A stretch of 64,000 nt of DNA from Bin80 sp965215475 (GTDB lineage: Bacteria; Bacteroidota; Rhodothermia; Rhodothermales; Bin80), in the NCBI GenBank assembly GCA_965215475.1, contig OZ244061.1, positions 1,922,001 to 1,986,000 of the forward strand, given 5' to 3'. The notes under the pieces were generated by a model, which was given only the letters and a program-made list of their open reading frames with translations, was not told the origin of the DNA and searched no databases. Positions 10,286 through 18,930 of the stretch are shown here, in pieces. Position numbers and translations under genes: made by a program. The stretch's first letter is position 1, and every line of letters begins with the position of its first letter.

Positions 10286-12244
10286 ATGAAAATCCAGTTA
10301 CTCACCCTATTTACTGCAACGACATTTCTCATTACACCTTGTCTTGCACAACAGATTATGCCTCCTGAGGCAATCCCGATAGAGGATTTGCGGGGATATG
10401 ATCAGTATTCCATCATTGAGGACTATGGCGATCCTCGTGATGAACTGTCTGAGAGGCAGATCATGAATCGCATCAGTCGTGCCTATCTTCTGCAATCACG
10501 AATCATCAAAGCTCGAACCAACGGGAACTGGCGTTCTGCAGAGTACTATTTGGATCAGGCAATGGCGGAAGTCAGTGTCTTGGCAGATCAGTCCAGTCTG
10601 GTGAATGAACCTCAATTCCGTGAGCTCTTCAGGACGATCGTGACGGAGCATGAGGCATTTTTCGGCTCTGACCCTGAAGAACGTCAGGAGCATGGGGCCA
10701 TTTTTGCGCTACGAAGTGCCATGTTTGACATGCAGGCATCCGTAGAGAATCCCACGGCCCAGGCAATTAGTCTTCCTAACATTGAACCGGTCACAACCTC
10801 CGTTCATATGACCCAAAACCGGGTCGTTGAAGGTGCAATTGACTGGCTGCTTAAGAACCGTAGAGACACTGTCATCCGATGGATGGATCGTTCAGGTACT
10901 TATTTTCCCATGATTGAGCAGATCTTCAAGGAAGAGGGGGTCCCGGACGAACTCAAATATCTTGCTGTTGGTGAGAGTGGATTGAATCCTCGTGCACGCA
11001 GTAGTGCGAGTGCAGTTGGTATGTGGCAGTTTATGGCTCCCACTGGGCGGGCAATGGGACTCAAAATTGATTCTTATGTGGATGAGCGTATGGATCCAGT
11101 CAAATCAACCCGCGCGGCTGCACGCCACCTCAAAGAACTTTACGAATATTATGGAAACGATTGGCATCTGGCACTGGCAGGCTACAACTGTAGCCCCCGG
11201 TGTATCCGGCGAGCAATTTCCCGCCGTGGTGGGACTCTCAAAAACCCACCTTCCTATTGGGAAATTTCGAAGTATTTACCACGCCAAACTGCAGGATATG
11301 TACCACAATTTATTGCGTTAGCTCTGATTATGTCTAATCCTTCCGAGTTTGGATTGCCAGCAACATCGAATGGATCAGAGTATATCTATGATGAGATCAA
11401 GGTTTCGGGGGTTCTCTCCTTGGAAACCATTGCGAATATGGTGGGCACGACTACCGATCACATCCAAACATTAAATCCTGAACTTCGTCGAGGCACTCTT
11501 CCTCCTGATAGAACCCCGTATACTTTGCGGATTCCCATCAATACCTTTGCCCGCTTTGCCGATGCTTTTGAAAAACTTCCTGATAAGGAGAAAAAAATGC
11601 CTGGAGAACATCGTGTACGAAGGGGAGACAATCTCGGAAAAATTGCACGGAGATACGGGACAACGGTAAAGGCGATCCAGAATGCGAATGGGCTTAGGAA
11701 AACTGTCATTCATCCTGGCCAAATGCTTGTAGTTCCTGGCTTGGCAGGGACGATTGTGGCACGGCTTGAAAGTACGAATGCTCGGACGGTAGCCTGGGGA
11801 AGCCGAACCAGAAAGCCAATCGTCTTCGATCAAAAAATGGCGGAAAATGTGCGTAGAACGGCCGTCACTGTTGCAAATACATCAACGACCCGTTCCTCAA
11901 ACACTTCCGTTCAGACACCTCGTTCTTCGAGTACATCTCAAGAAACTAGACCGAATCAGGTTCACACAGTTCGTCGTGGCGACACCCTTTCCGAGCTTGC
12001 CAAAAAATATGAAACGACGGTTCAGGCAATTCGACAGGCCAACCGACTTCGAAATACTCGAATCAAACGTGGACAACGGCTTCAAATTCCTCAAGGAGGG
12101 CGTACAGTCCATACGGTGCGACGCGGTGAAAATCTGACAAAGATTGCCCAACATTACGGAACAACCGTACAGAGCATCAAAGCCAGCAACAACCTACGCT
12201 CAAACACCATTCATCCTGGACAAAAACTCTCGATCACCTTCTGA
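10286..12244 (+). CDS. mltD: membrane-bound lytic murein transglycosylase with three LysM domains
   Basis: Periplasmic peptidoglycan-cleaving enzyme of 652 residues. It has a signal peptide (LLTLFTATTFLITPCLAQQ), an SLT/GEWL-type catalytic domain at about 190-340 with Glu230 in LAVGESGLNP followed by SAVGMWQFMAPTG and ALAGYNCSP, and three C-terminal LysM domains, each opening with HRVRRGDN, HTVRRGDT or HTVRRGEN, with low-complexity Ser/Thr linkers. This matches MltD architecture, with one LysM more than the E. coli protein. ATG at 10286 is preferred over an upstream TTG at 10247 because it leaves a normal signal peptide. The gene stands alone; mobile-element debris begins downstream. Confidence 0.93.
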   Translation: MKIQLLTLFTATTFLITPCLAQQIMPPEAIPIEDLRGYDQYSIIEDYGDPRDELSERQIMNRISRAYLLQSRIIKARTNGNWRSAEYYLDQAMAEVSVLADQSSLVNEPQFRELFRTIVTEHEAFFGSDPEERQEHGAIFALRSAMFDMQASVENPTAQAISLPNIEPVTTSVHMTQNRVVEGAIDWLLKNRRDTVIRWMDRSGTYFPMIEQIFKEEGVPDELKYLAVGESGLNPRARSSASAVGMWQFMAPTGRAMGLKIDSYVDERMDPVKSTRAAARHLKELYEYYGNDWHLALAGYNCSPRCIRRAISRRGGTLKNPPSYWEISKYLPRQTAGYVPQFIALALIMSNPSEFGLPATSNGSEYIYDEIKVSGVLSLETIANMVGTTTDHIQTLNPELRRGTLPPDRTPYTLRIPINTFARFADAFEKLPDKEKKMPGEHRVRRGDNLGKIARRYGTTVKAIQNANGLRKTVIHPGQMLVVPGLAGTIVARLESTNARTVAWGSRTRKPIVFDQKMAENVRRTAVTVANTSTTRSSNTSVQTPRSSSTSQETRPNQVHTVRRGDTLSELAKKYETTVQAIRQANRLRNTRIKRGQRLQIPQGGRTVHTVRRGENLTKIAQHYGTTVQSIKASNNLRSNTIHPGQKLSITF

Positions 12245-12250
12245 TTGACT

Positions 12251-12290
12251 ATTCCGCTGGAAGCGGGACACTGTCCCAGTTCACTGGAAT
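12251..12290. terminator. nested inverted repeat after mltD
   Basis: A perfect GGGACA-C-TGTCCC inverted repeat (12265-12277) sits inside a wider ATTCC/GGAAT pair (12251-12255, 12286-12290), 6 bases after the mltD stop. It could act as a terminator, but no T-run follows; it could also be the end of a lost insertion sequence. Confidence 0.35.
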
Positions 12291-12385
12291 AACGCATTCT
12301 GATTACTGATTTTTCTCTGTGTTCCGAGCTGATTTCCAGTGGAGAAACTCGCCATCCCATGTGGTTTTTCTAGGATACTATTTTT

Positions 12386-13063
12386 GGGGCCTTCGCCTTT
12401 TATTGTGAATTACGTCCTAAATTTAGGGACTTTCGAATTTCATGGTTCCCCTGGATTTAAAGAATCCCATGCAAAACGCTTCCTCTGTTGAGAAAAGCCT
12501 AGCCTAGGTCTCCAGGCTCCATGAGAGATTTTAGAAGACACCTACGATGATCAAGCCCAACGAAGGACGGTACCGTTGACCTGTCCGAAGTGTGGCAAGG
12601 TAGATCCCTTTTATGATCTGCGCACGGAGCGGCAATGACGCCACCTGGATACGTGTACCTATCAAACGATTCGGGTTCCCTGGGCGCCGACGCAAGTTCC
12701 CGCTACACGCATGACTTTGAGGAGTACGGGATGGGCCAAGGAGGCAAGTATTTTGGCGATTTCCCGCCAGTTGGAAATCGGCTGGAAGGGCATGGCCGGG
12801 ATCCAACGGCGTGCGGGGAAAGGCTCGAAGAAAGGAGGACGTGGTTGCCAACCTTTGTGTGGATGAGGTCGCGTACCACAAGTACCTGACGATGGTGTCC
12901 AATGCAGATACGGTATTGTATGTGGGGCTTGGACGGGAAAAGAGCACTCGGATGGGTTGGTATCCGCAAGTATCGCCGGCCCAGTTGCAGGGAATTCGGA
13001 GATGGATCGGTGGCCGGCGTAGATTCATGCGACCCAAGCTTGCCTTCCCCATGCCGATTTAGT
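12386..13063 (+). pseudogene. decayed 5' part of an ISL3-family element
   Basis: This stretch can be aligned by eye with the intact ISL3 copy at 24544: the left end GCCTTCGCCTTTTATTGTG, the pre-transposase segment, and pieces of the transposase gene including the zinc-ribbon codons (TCPKCGKV), the GWYPQ segment and the piece ending near CCTTCCCCATGCC. It carries many small deletions, frameshifts and stops, and similarity ends near 13063, so the C-terminal half and the right inverted repeat are gone. It cannot encode a working transposase. Its presence shows that the family was in this genome long before the intact copy arrived. Confidence 0.85.
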
Positions 13064-13356
13064 ATGACTCAATTTAAGATGACCAAGACGTAACCTATTT
13101 ATAGTTTCCATGAACACAATCATTTACGTGAACACACCCAATGCCCCTTTCAGTCAAAGTCTGGGACAATCTTTCTGATTCAAGTAGATTGAATATCCAA
13201 AATATACTCCCATATAATCCTTTCATTCCTTGGGTTTGATTTAAATATATCTACTGATCAACATGAATATTCTGATCTAAATAGGATACTCACCGAGATG
13301 CGTAACGACTCATGAGTTATTGGATAGCTAACAAATCATCCTGTATGAAATGCACC
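13064..13356. other. AT-rich spacer, no gene seen
   Basis: About 290 bases between the ISL3 remnant and the IS256-like element. No open frame with coding character, RNA motif or clear repeat was recognised. The last 8 bases (13349-13356, AATGCACC) are the left copy of the probable target duplication of the element that follows. Confidence 0.6.
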
Positions 13357-13371
13357 GGGATTGTATCATAG

Positions 13372-14595
13372 TTAGTGGGGGTTTGGCGCGAATTTCTGGG
13401 TTCTACAGGAGGATTGGTGAATGGGTTTCTCGTGTCGACGAAGTGCTCGGATCCGCATCTCCCATTGCCAGCCGTTCTGGATGGGGTTCAGGGATCGTTT
13501 TTCTATGTCCAGGCACGCGGTGGCCACCCAGCGCTGCCATTGATCCGAGTTCTGCCATCGCGAGATTCTTCGGGTGGTATGAGTGAGTCGGCTGTTGACA
13601 CGTTCCATGATATTTGTGGTTCGGAGTTGATCTCGCAAGGGCTTCGGGATTCCCAGTTTATGGAGAGTGAGCGTTTCTTCCAGTCCTTCGCGTAAGCTTG
13701 ATGCCGCATCGGGGGAGCGCGCGTCAAGCCTCTTCATCAGTGCGGTCCGTTTCTTCTTGGCGTCGGCATAGGCGGCTTCCATCTCATTCCGAACCTGTTC
13801 GGCAACGTCGGTATTGGGGATCTTGGAGGCAACGTTTTCCCGTTTGTGCCACTGGATCCGTGCCTGATCTCCAAAGACTTCTTTGACGCCCTTGCGCAAT
13901 CCTTTCGCCCCATCAAGCATGACCAGGAGGGACGTCGAGGCACGGAAGCCACGGGCTTGCAATCAGCGGACCACACACGGATGAGATTCGGAGTTCGTCT
14001 CGGTAAACCCGAGAACCCCCTTCGTTCCGTCGGTCCCACCACGAGGATCATTTGCTGACTGCGTAAGGTCTTGCCGTCCATGAACCGCCCTACAAACTCC
14101 TGGTCATCAAATTCATGAAGGGATCCAATGCCTTGGCGATCTCTTGGATAAAGACCCGTCCTACCGTGGAGGCACGGAATCCAAACGTCTCCGCCAGATG
14201 GGTTGTGACGTGCCCATATCTGCGCTGTGAACGTCCAAACAACATACTCCGGGTCCGTTCTTCTTCATAACCAGGTTCTGGCTGGTGGAGGAGTTTTCAG
14301 GGGCACTTCCCGGTGGTTTGCGAACCCGGGGAATCTTCACGCGAATGTTTGCCCCGTTCCAGCGAATGGTACCGGGGTTCATTCCCCAACGTTGATCCTT
14401 GGTCTTGGTATGCGTTCCGCATCGTTCACGGACTTCGGACTGAAACAACCACGGAATCAAGGATAAAAACCAGTCCGGGCTCCGAAACCGTTCGGCCAAC
14501 TTGTGCGAATTCTCGGACAAAAGCTTCTTGAGTGTGCTGGGAGATAACGCAGAAGAGAGGGTGGTCATCGTACTGGATGGAGGGTTGTAGATCAT
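13372..14595 (-). pseudogene. frameshifted mutator (IS256)-family transposase
   Basis: Read on the minus strand, pieces of one transposase occur in order but in different frames. From 14595 there is an N-terminal part with KLLSENSHKLAERF and, further on, a TIRWNGANIRVKIPRV segment typical of this family. Around 14081 a short piece MDGKTLRSQQMILVV follows. From 13962 there is a 196-residue C-terminal piece with LLVMLDGAKGLRKGV, IQWHKRENVASKI, SLREGLEETLTLHKLGI and TTNIMERVNSRL. The last is the usual catalytic-Glu neighbourhood, where the acid is kept (IMERVN). Several frameshifts and stops make it inactive. Confidence 0.8.
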
Positions 14596-14599
14596 TGAG

Positions 14600-15260
14600 A
14601 AAGATACGCCGCATGGCGCACCCGTCGCAAACGGGGTTCGAGGTCAAGCAGGGCGGCGCACAAGCGCATGGTACGTGGATGAGCTGGCACATCGGTCCGG
14701 CCCCGTGTGGCGCGCGTCAGCAGCGTTTGGAGCAAGTTGAACACGCGCAGGCCTCGAAGCAGAAGCCCCGTCCGTTGGAGCGTGATCCAGTACCTGTCCG
14801 CGATTGACCTTGGTCAAGTCGTCGGTGATTTGCTGCAGGCTGGTTTGGGCAGAGGAGGCATCCCATTGTTGCCACGCCGGTTGCAAGCGATGACGAAACT
14901 GCATGGCTTCGTCTGGATCCAGCCCGGTGAGGGCTTCCTCCATCACCGTATTCAGACATCGCTGCACAGACACGCGATGGCCCCATACGCTTGATACCGC
15001 TGATTGTAATGCCACATTCCCCGGAAGCGTCACCCGCATGCCGGATCCCAGTCCGCACGTACTCAACGCATCCAGTGTGGCTTCCATGCAACTCTGATCC
15101 TGGGGTCACGTTCACGATTCGGCGATGCCCCTGCAAACTCACCCCTACGCCAATCAAAGCATAGAACCCCAGCACATAGGTGGCAGGTGGACGATCTTCT
15201 CGGCGTGCCAATCGCGACAGGCCAGCAGAGATTCCGCCGATTCCCAGCAGGATGACCGAT
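14600..15260 (-). pseudogene. second mutator-type transposase remnant (tentative)
   Basis: Upstream of the first transposase, on the same strand, broken frames read YVLGFYALIGVGVSLQGH, then after a shift a piece ending VWGHRVSVQRC, then FRHRLQPAWQQWDASSAQ, and in another frame LEPRLRRVRHAAYLSQ. The order and spacing resemble the catalytic core and C terminus of a diverged IS256-like transposase, but key residues are not clear, and YVLGFYALIGVGV could also be a membrane segment of an unrelated passenger gene. It lies inside the same inverted repeats as the first transposase. Confidence 0.4.
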
Positions 15261-15551
15261 CCGGCTCTGGAACCTCAGAGGATGGACCGAACACGACCGG
15301 CGCGGGGTCAGGTATGACGGGATTTGGTTCGGACACCACAGGCACAGGGGATCATTGATCGGTGAACCGACGAAGTACATCGGTATAATGGCGAACCAAT
15401 TCAAGATAGAGCTCCTGCGAAGACTCCTGAACGGGAGGGGTTAAAGCAGTAGAAGATCGTATAATTCATGAAAGTAGAGGTTATGGGTAAACGGAACCTA
15501 AGCCCCCACTAATTATGATACACTCCCAATGCACTCATTACGAATCAAATA

Positions 15552-18500
15552 ATGACCATCCAATTAAGGATTCATCCTAAACTTATAGTTGTGCTTGGGT
15601 CACTATTTGTTGGGTTGAACATCCATCAAGCATTCGCACAAAAATCATATCTGGAAAATACCCGTCGAATAATCGTTCAATTTGAACCTGAGATTTTTAT
15701 CCGTGAGGGTATAGCTAAGACAGGATTATCTGGGTTTGATCAGAAGGCATTGAGACATAATGTTTATTCTATTACTCGGGTATATCCATTTTTGGATTTT
15801 ATGGAATCAAACAAAACGATTGAAAAAAATCTATCTGCACTGCGTCAAACCTATTATATCCAATATGAAGCAGATCTATCTCCCGAATATATCGCAAGAG
15901 ATTTAATGCAAGAATATGGGGTAGTCTATGCGGAACCAGAGCGAATTAATGAATTTGACAGATTCATATTAGACAGCGAACCCAATGATGCGTCCTATCA
16001 TCAACAGTCTTATCTCCAGCATCTTCAATTACCACAGGCGTGGGATATCGTAAGAGGATCTGATCAGGAATCTCCTGTAATCATTGCAATTGTTGATGGT
16101 GGGGCGCAATGGAATCATGAGGATCTTCTTGATAACCAGTGGATCAATGTAGATGAGATTCCAGGAAATAAAATAGATGATGACCAAAACGGATTTGTTG
16201 ACGATGTGTACGGAGCTAATTTTTGTGATCAAGATGTCGTGAACCATGACCCTGATGTCATTAATCGTCAGATAAAAGGTGTTTTTCACGGGACTGCGGT
16301 GGCGGGGGTTACCAGTGCGGTCAGTGATAACGAAATTGGTATAGCTGGTGCCGCATGGAATGCACAATTAATGCATATTAAGGCAAATTGCATGCCCCCC
16401 AATAACGATTATCACTATGAGGGGGTGATGTATGCAGCCATGAATGGAGCTGATATAATTAATACGAGTTGGGGGGAGGCCTATATTGTGACGGCTCAGC
16501 CATCCAGATATATTTCAGAAACCCTTGACCTCGCTACTGATTTAGGTTCACTAGTTGTTGCATCGGCCTGTAATCGTGCAAGCAATTCAAATGATTTCCC
16601 TCAATATCCTGCTCGGCATCATCGAGTGTTGTCTGTTGGTGCTACGGAGCGAGATTCACGCAGGATCGCACATTTTTCTTCTTATGGAAAAATCGTAGAC
16701 CTATTTGCTCCAGGTGTTGATATTCTCTCCACATATTTTGATAATCAATACCGTGCATATAGCGGAACCTCCTATTCAACACCTTTAGTTGCTGGCATAG
16801 CCGCTCTGGTCAAAACCCGCTTTCCTGATATAAGTCCAGATGCACTCAGAGAGCAATTACGCCAATCAGGCGAAAATATGGATCAGCAAAATACTCCCAG
16901 GCTCAATGGACAATTAGGACGTGGCTTTATCAATGCATTAGCTAGTTTGAACCCCCCAAAATTTCCTGGGGTTCGGATCCGGAAATGGTCTTGGATTGAT
17001 CGTGACGGTGACTTTCAAATTGATTCAAATGATGAGGTGACCATTAACATACAAATCGTCAATTATCTAATTGATGCTCACCAACTTACACTCGAATTAG
17101 TTCCTGCAGAATCATATCAATTCATTTCCATGGCTTCTCCAATTGTATCCATCGGCCCATTGGGGAATAATGATTCTACGGATGTGGAGTTTCGTTTCAA
17201 AGTCTCTGAGGATGCTGACTTGAGCCAAATTGTACAATTTTACCCCCGGATTCGTGAGGGGGCATTCGTTGATGACATAGATGTCTTCACATTTGGAATC
17301 AATCTTCAATTGGTTGAGACATTCAATGCTCTTGCTGCTCTGTACAACTCTACCAAGGGGGACAACTGGCGTAATAACGAAAACTGGAATTTAACTGCCA
17401 CTCCGACGATTGAGACATTATCCCAATGGGAAGGAGTAAGATATTATAAATTATCACTGACCCACCTAAATCTGGAAAATAATAATCTTCGGGGCCCCCT
17501 CCCAAAAGAATTAGGATCCCTTTCTCAATTGGATGTACTGGGCCTCCGTGATAACCATTTAGATGGTAACATTCCCAAAGAACTGGGACAACTCAAGAAA
17601 ATTTCGTTAGTGTCTTTGGAAAACAATTCATTATCGGGCACTATCCCACCTGAATTGGGAAATATGTCAAATTTATGGTTTTTGTATCTCCAAAACAATT
17701 CACTTTCAGGCGTTCTCCCGAAGCAGTTGGGTCAACTCTCCAATTTGCGTAATTTGAATCTTTCTGGAAATAAATTCTCTGGTGAGATTCCACAAGAGAT
17801 GGGCCAATTATCAAAACTCAACCATCTCATCCTCTCACACAATTTATTCACAGGCACGTTGCCCAGAAGCCTTATGAAGCTAGGCAACTTACAAAGATTG
17901 GAATTTGATGGACAGCCTCTATGTGCTCCATCAGATCCTGAGTTTCAAAGCTGGTTAAAACGAATCCCTGAGGTAAGTGGAGCTACGTGTTCTGGGTTTA
18001 CATTCAATGGCACAATTGAGAATCAATCATTCACGCGAGATGAGCGGATCACGCCTCTCATTTTGCCCGAAGCAATTGGTGGCATACCACCGATTAATTA
18101 TTTTCTCCAACCAGGACTCCCTACTGGATTGACCTTCAACAAAACATCCAGAACTATAAGTGGAATCCCCACCATCCTTTTGAATCGGACTCCATACCAG
18201 TATTCAAGTACAGATTCCAATCTATCGAGAAATAAACTTACTTTCACAATTGAAGTTGTTTCTCCAGTTTCTTCCGAAAGCAATGAAGTTCCAAAAGAAT
18301 TTGTCCTGCACCGTAATTACCCAAATCCTTTTTCAGAGATCACTCATGTACACTTTGATCTTCCATGGCCTGCAAGTGTTGGAGTCGAGGTCTTTGATCT
18401 CACTGGACGAAACATACTCACAAGAGCACCCGTAGATTTTGGAGCGGGGTGGGGGAAAAATCTGGACATCTCGGGTGTAGCTCTGTCCAATGGAATGTAT

Positions 18501-18572
18501 ATATACAAAGTTTCTGTCTCATCAGACAATGGGATATCTGGGTACTTTGGGAATTTCGTGCGGGTTCAATGA
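15552..18572 (+). CDS. secreted subtilisin-like (S8) protease with LRRs and T9SS sorting domain
   Basis: Secreted or surface protease of 1006 residues. Order of parts: signal peptide (LIVVLGSLFVGLNIHQAFAQ); propeptide; S8 catalytic domain with Asp182 (AIVDGGAQWNHED), His246 (GVFHGTAVAG) and Ser407 (YSGTSYSTPLVAG); a beta domain; about seven plant-type leucine-rich repeats near 630-790 (LNLENNNLRGPLPKELGSL and similar, each ending in a GxIP/GxLP turn); a Cys-containing LRR cap (LCAPSDPEF); one putative Ig-like domain (SFTRDERITPLILPEAIGG); and a C-terminal T9SS type A domain (NYPNPFSEITHVHFDLPWP). An IS256-like element ends just upstream, so the native promoter may be displaced. It converges with the fibronectin-repeat gene, with which it shares the C-terminal Ig and sorting modules. 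Confidence 0.92.
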   Translation: MTIQLRIHPKLIVVLGSLFVGLNIHQAFAQKSYLENTRRIIVQFEPEIFIREGIAKTGLSGFDQKALRHNVYSITRVYPFLDFMESNKTIEKNLSALRQTYYIQYEADLSPEYIARDLMQEYGVVYAEPERINEFDRFILDSEPNDASYHQQSYLQHLQLPQAWDIVRGSDQESPVIIAIVDGGAQWNHEDLLDNQWINVDEIPGNKIDDDQNGFVDDVYGANFCDQDVVNHDPDVINRQIKGVFHGTAVAGVTSAVSDNEIGIAGAAWNAQLMHIKANCMPPNNDYHYEGVMYAAMNGADIINTSWGEAYIVTAQPSRYISETLDLATDLGSLVVASACNRASNSNDFPQYPARHHRVLSVGATERDSRRIAHFSSYGKIVDLFAPGVDILSTYFDNQYRAYSGTSYSTPLVAGIAALVKTRFPDISPDALREQLRQSGENMDQQNTPRLNGQLGRGFINALASLNPPKFPGVRIRKWSWIDRDGDFQIDSNDEVTINIQIVNYLIDAHQLTLELVPAESYQFISMASPIVSIGPLGNNDSTDVEFRFKVSEDADLSQIVQFYPRIREGAFVDDIDVFTFGINLQLVETFNALAALYNSTKGDNWRNNENWNLTATPTIETLSQWEGVRYYKLSLTHLNLENNNLRGPLPKELGSLSQLDVLGLRDNHLDGNIPKELGQLKKISLVSLENNSLSGTIPPELGNMSNLWFLYLQNNSLSGVLPKQLGQLSNLRNLNLSGNKFSGEIPQEMGQLSKLNHLILSHNLFTGTLPRSLMKLGNLQRLEFDGQPLCAPSDPEFQSWLKRIPEVSGATCSGFTFNGTIENQSFTRDERITPLILPEAIGGIPPINYFLQPGLPTGLTFNKTSRTISGIPTILLNRTPYQYSSTDSNLSRNKLTFTIEVVSPVSSESNEVPKEFVLHRNYPNPFSEITHVHFDLPWPASVGVEVFDLTGRNILTRAPVDFGAGWGKNLDISGVALSNGMYIYKVSVSSDNGISGYFGNFVRVQ

Positions 18573-18663
18573 TCAAAATTGCAGCACTCCCCACTAAACT
18601 CAAGAGTTCTCGGAGACTGGGAATTGCTGCGAATAAGTGGATTTTTCAACCATTTATTTTCAC

Positions 18664-18900
18664 ATGAAGACAGATTCACAGGTTACCTATTTCAATTACT
18701 TAATGGATCAAAAAGGTATGACAACAAAACAAGCCGTAGCAGAAGCTGAGATGAGCGAGGCGACCACTCATAAATATAGTACTACTGCGAATATTATGGA
18801 TCAAGGATCAATCTTGGTCTATTGACGCGTTTTGGGAAGCACTTGCGGGTCCATGCAAAGCGAGCATCCCCTTCTCCTGCTTCCTACATCATCTCCGGCA
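18664..18900 (+). pseudogene. N-terminal scrap of an IS21-type (IstA) transposase
   Basis: A short frame reads MTTKQAVAEAEMSEATTHKY, close to the helix-turn-helix that opens IstA proteins (GMTxKQAAxxAGMSExTARKY pattern). It is followed, in other frames, by WSIDAFWEALAGP, similar to the next IstA segment (DPFxxVWxEL). Stops and shifts break it at once, and no istB or inverted repeats are seen. The rest of the interval between the two T9SS genes (18573-18930) holds nothing else recognisable. Confidence 0.4.
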
Positions 18901-18930
18901 AGCGATCCGTGTCTCGGCCCGCCCTGCTCC

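Larger units (their letters stand above)
13357..15527 (-). mobile_element. IS256-like element with 28-bp terminal inverted repeats, inactive
   Basis: Both ends carry the same inverted sequence: GGGATTGTATCATAGTTAG at 13357 and, on the other strand from 15527, GGGAGTGTATCATAATTAG, with 25 of 28 positions equal. The flanks AATGCACC (13349-13356) and AATGCACT (15528-15535) form an 8-bp target duplication with one difference, as expected for IS256-type transposition followed by drift. At 2171 bp it is longer than usual for the family because it holds two decayed mutator-type transposase frames on the minus strand. Its right end lies 24 bases before the subtilase start codon. Confidence 0.8.
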
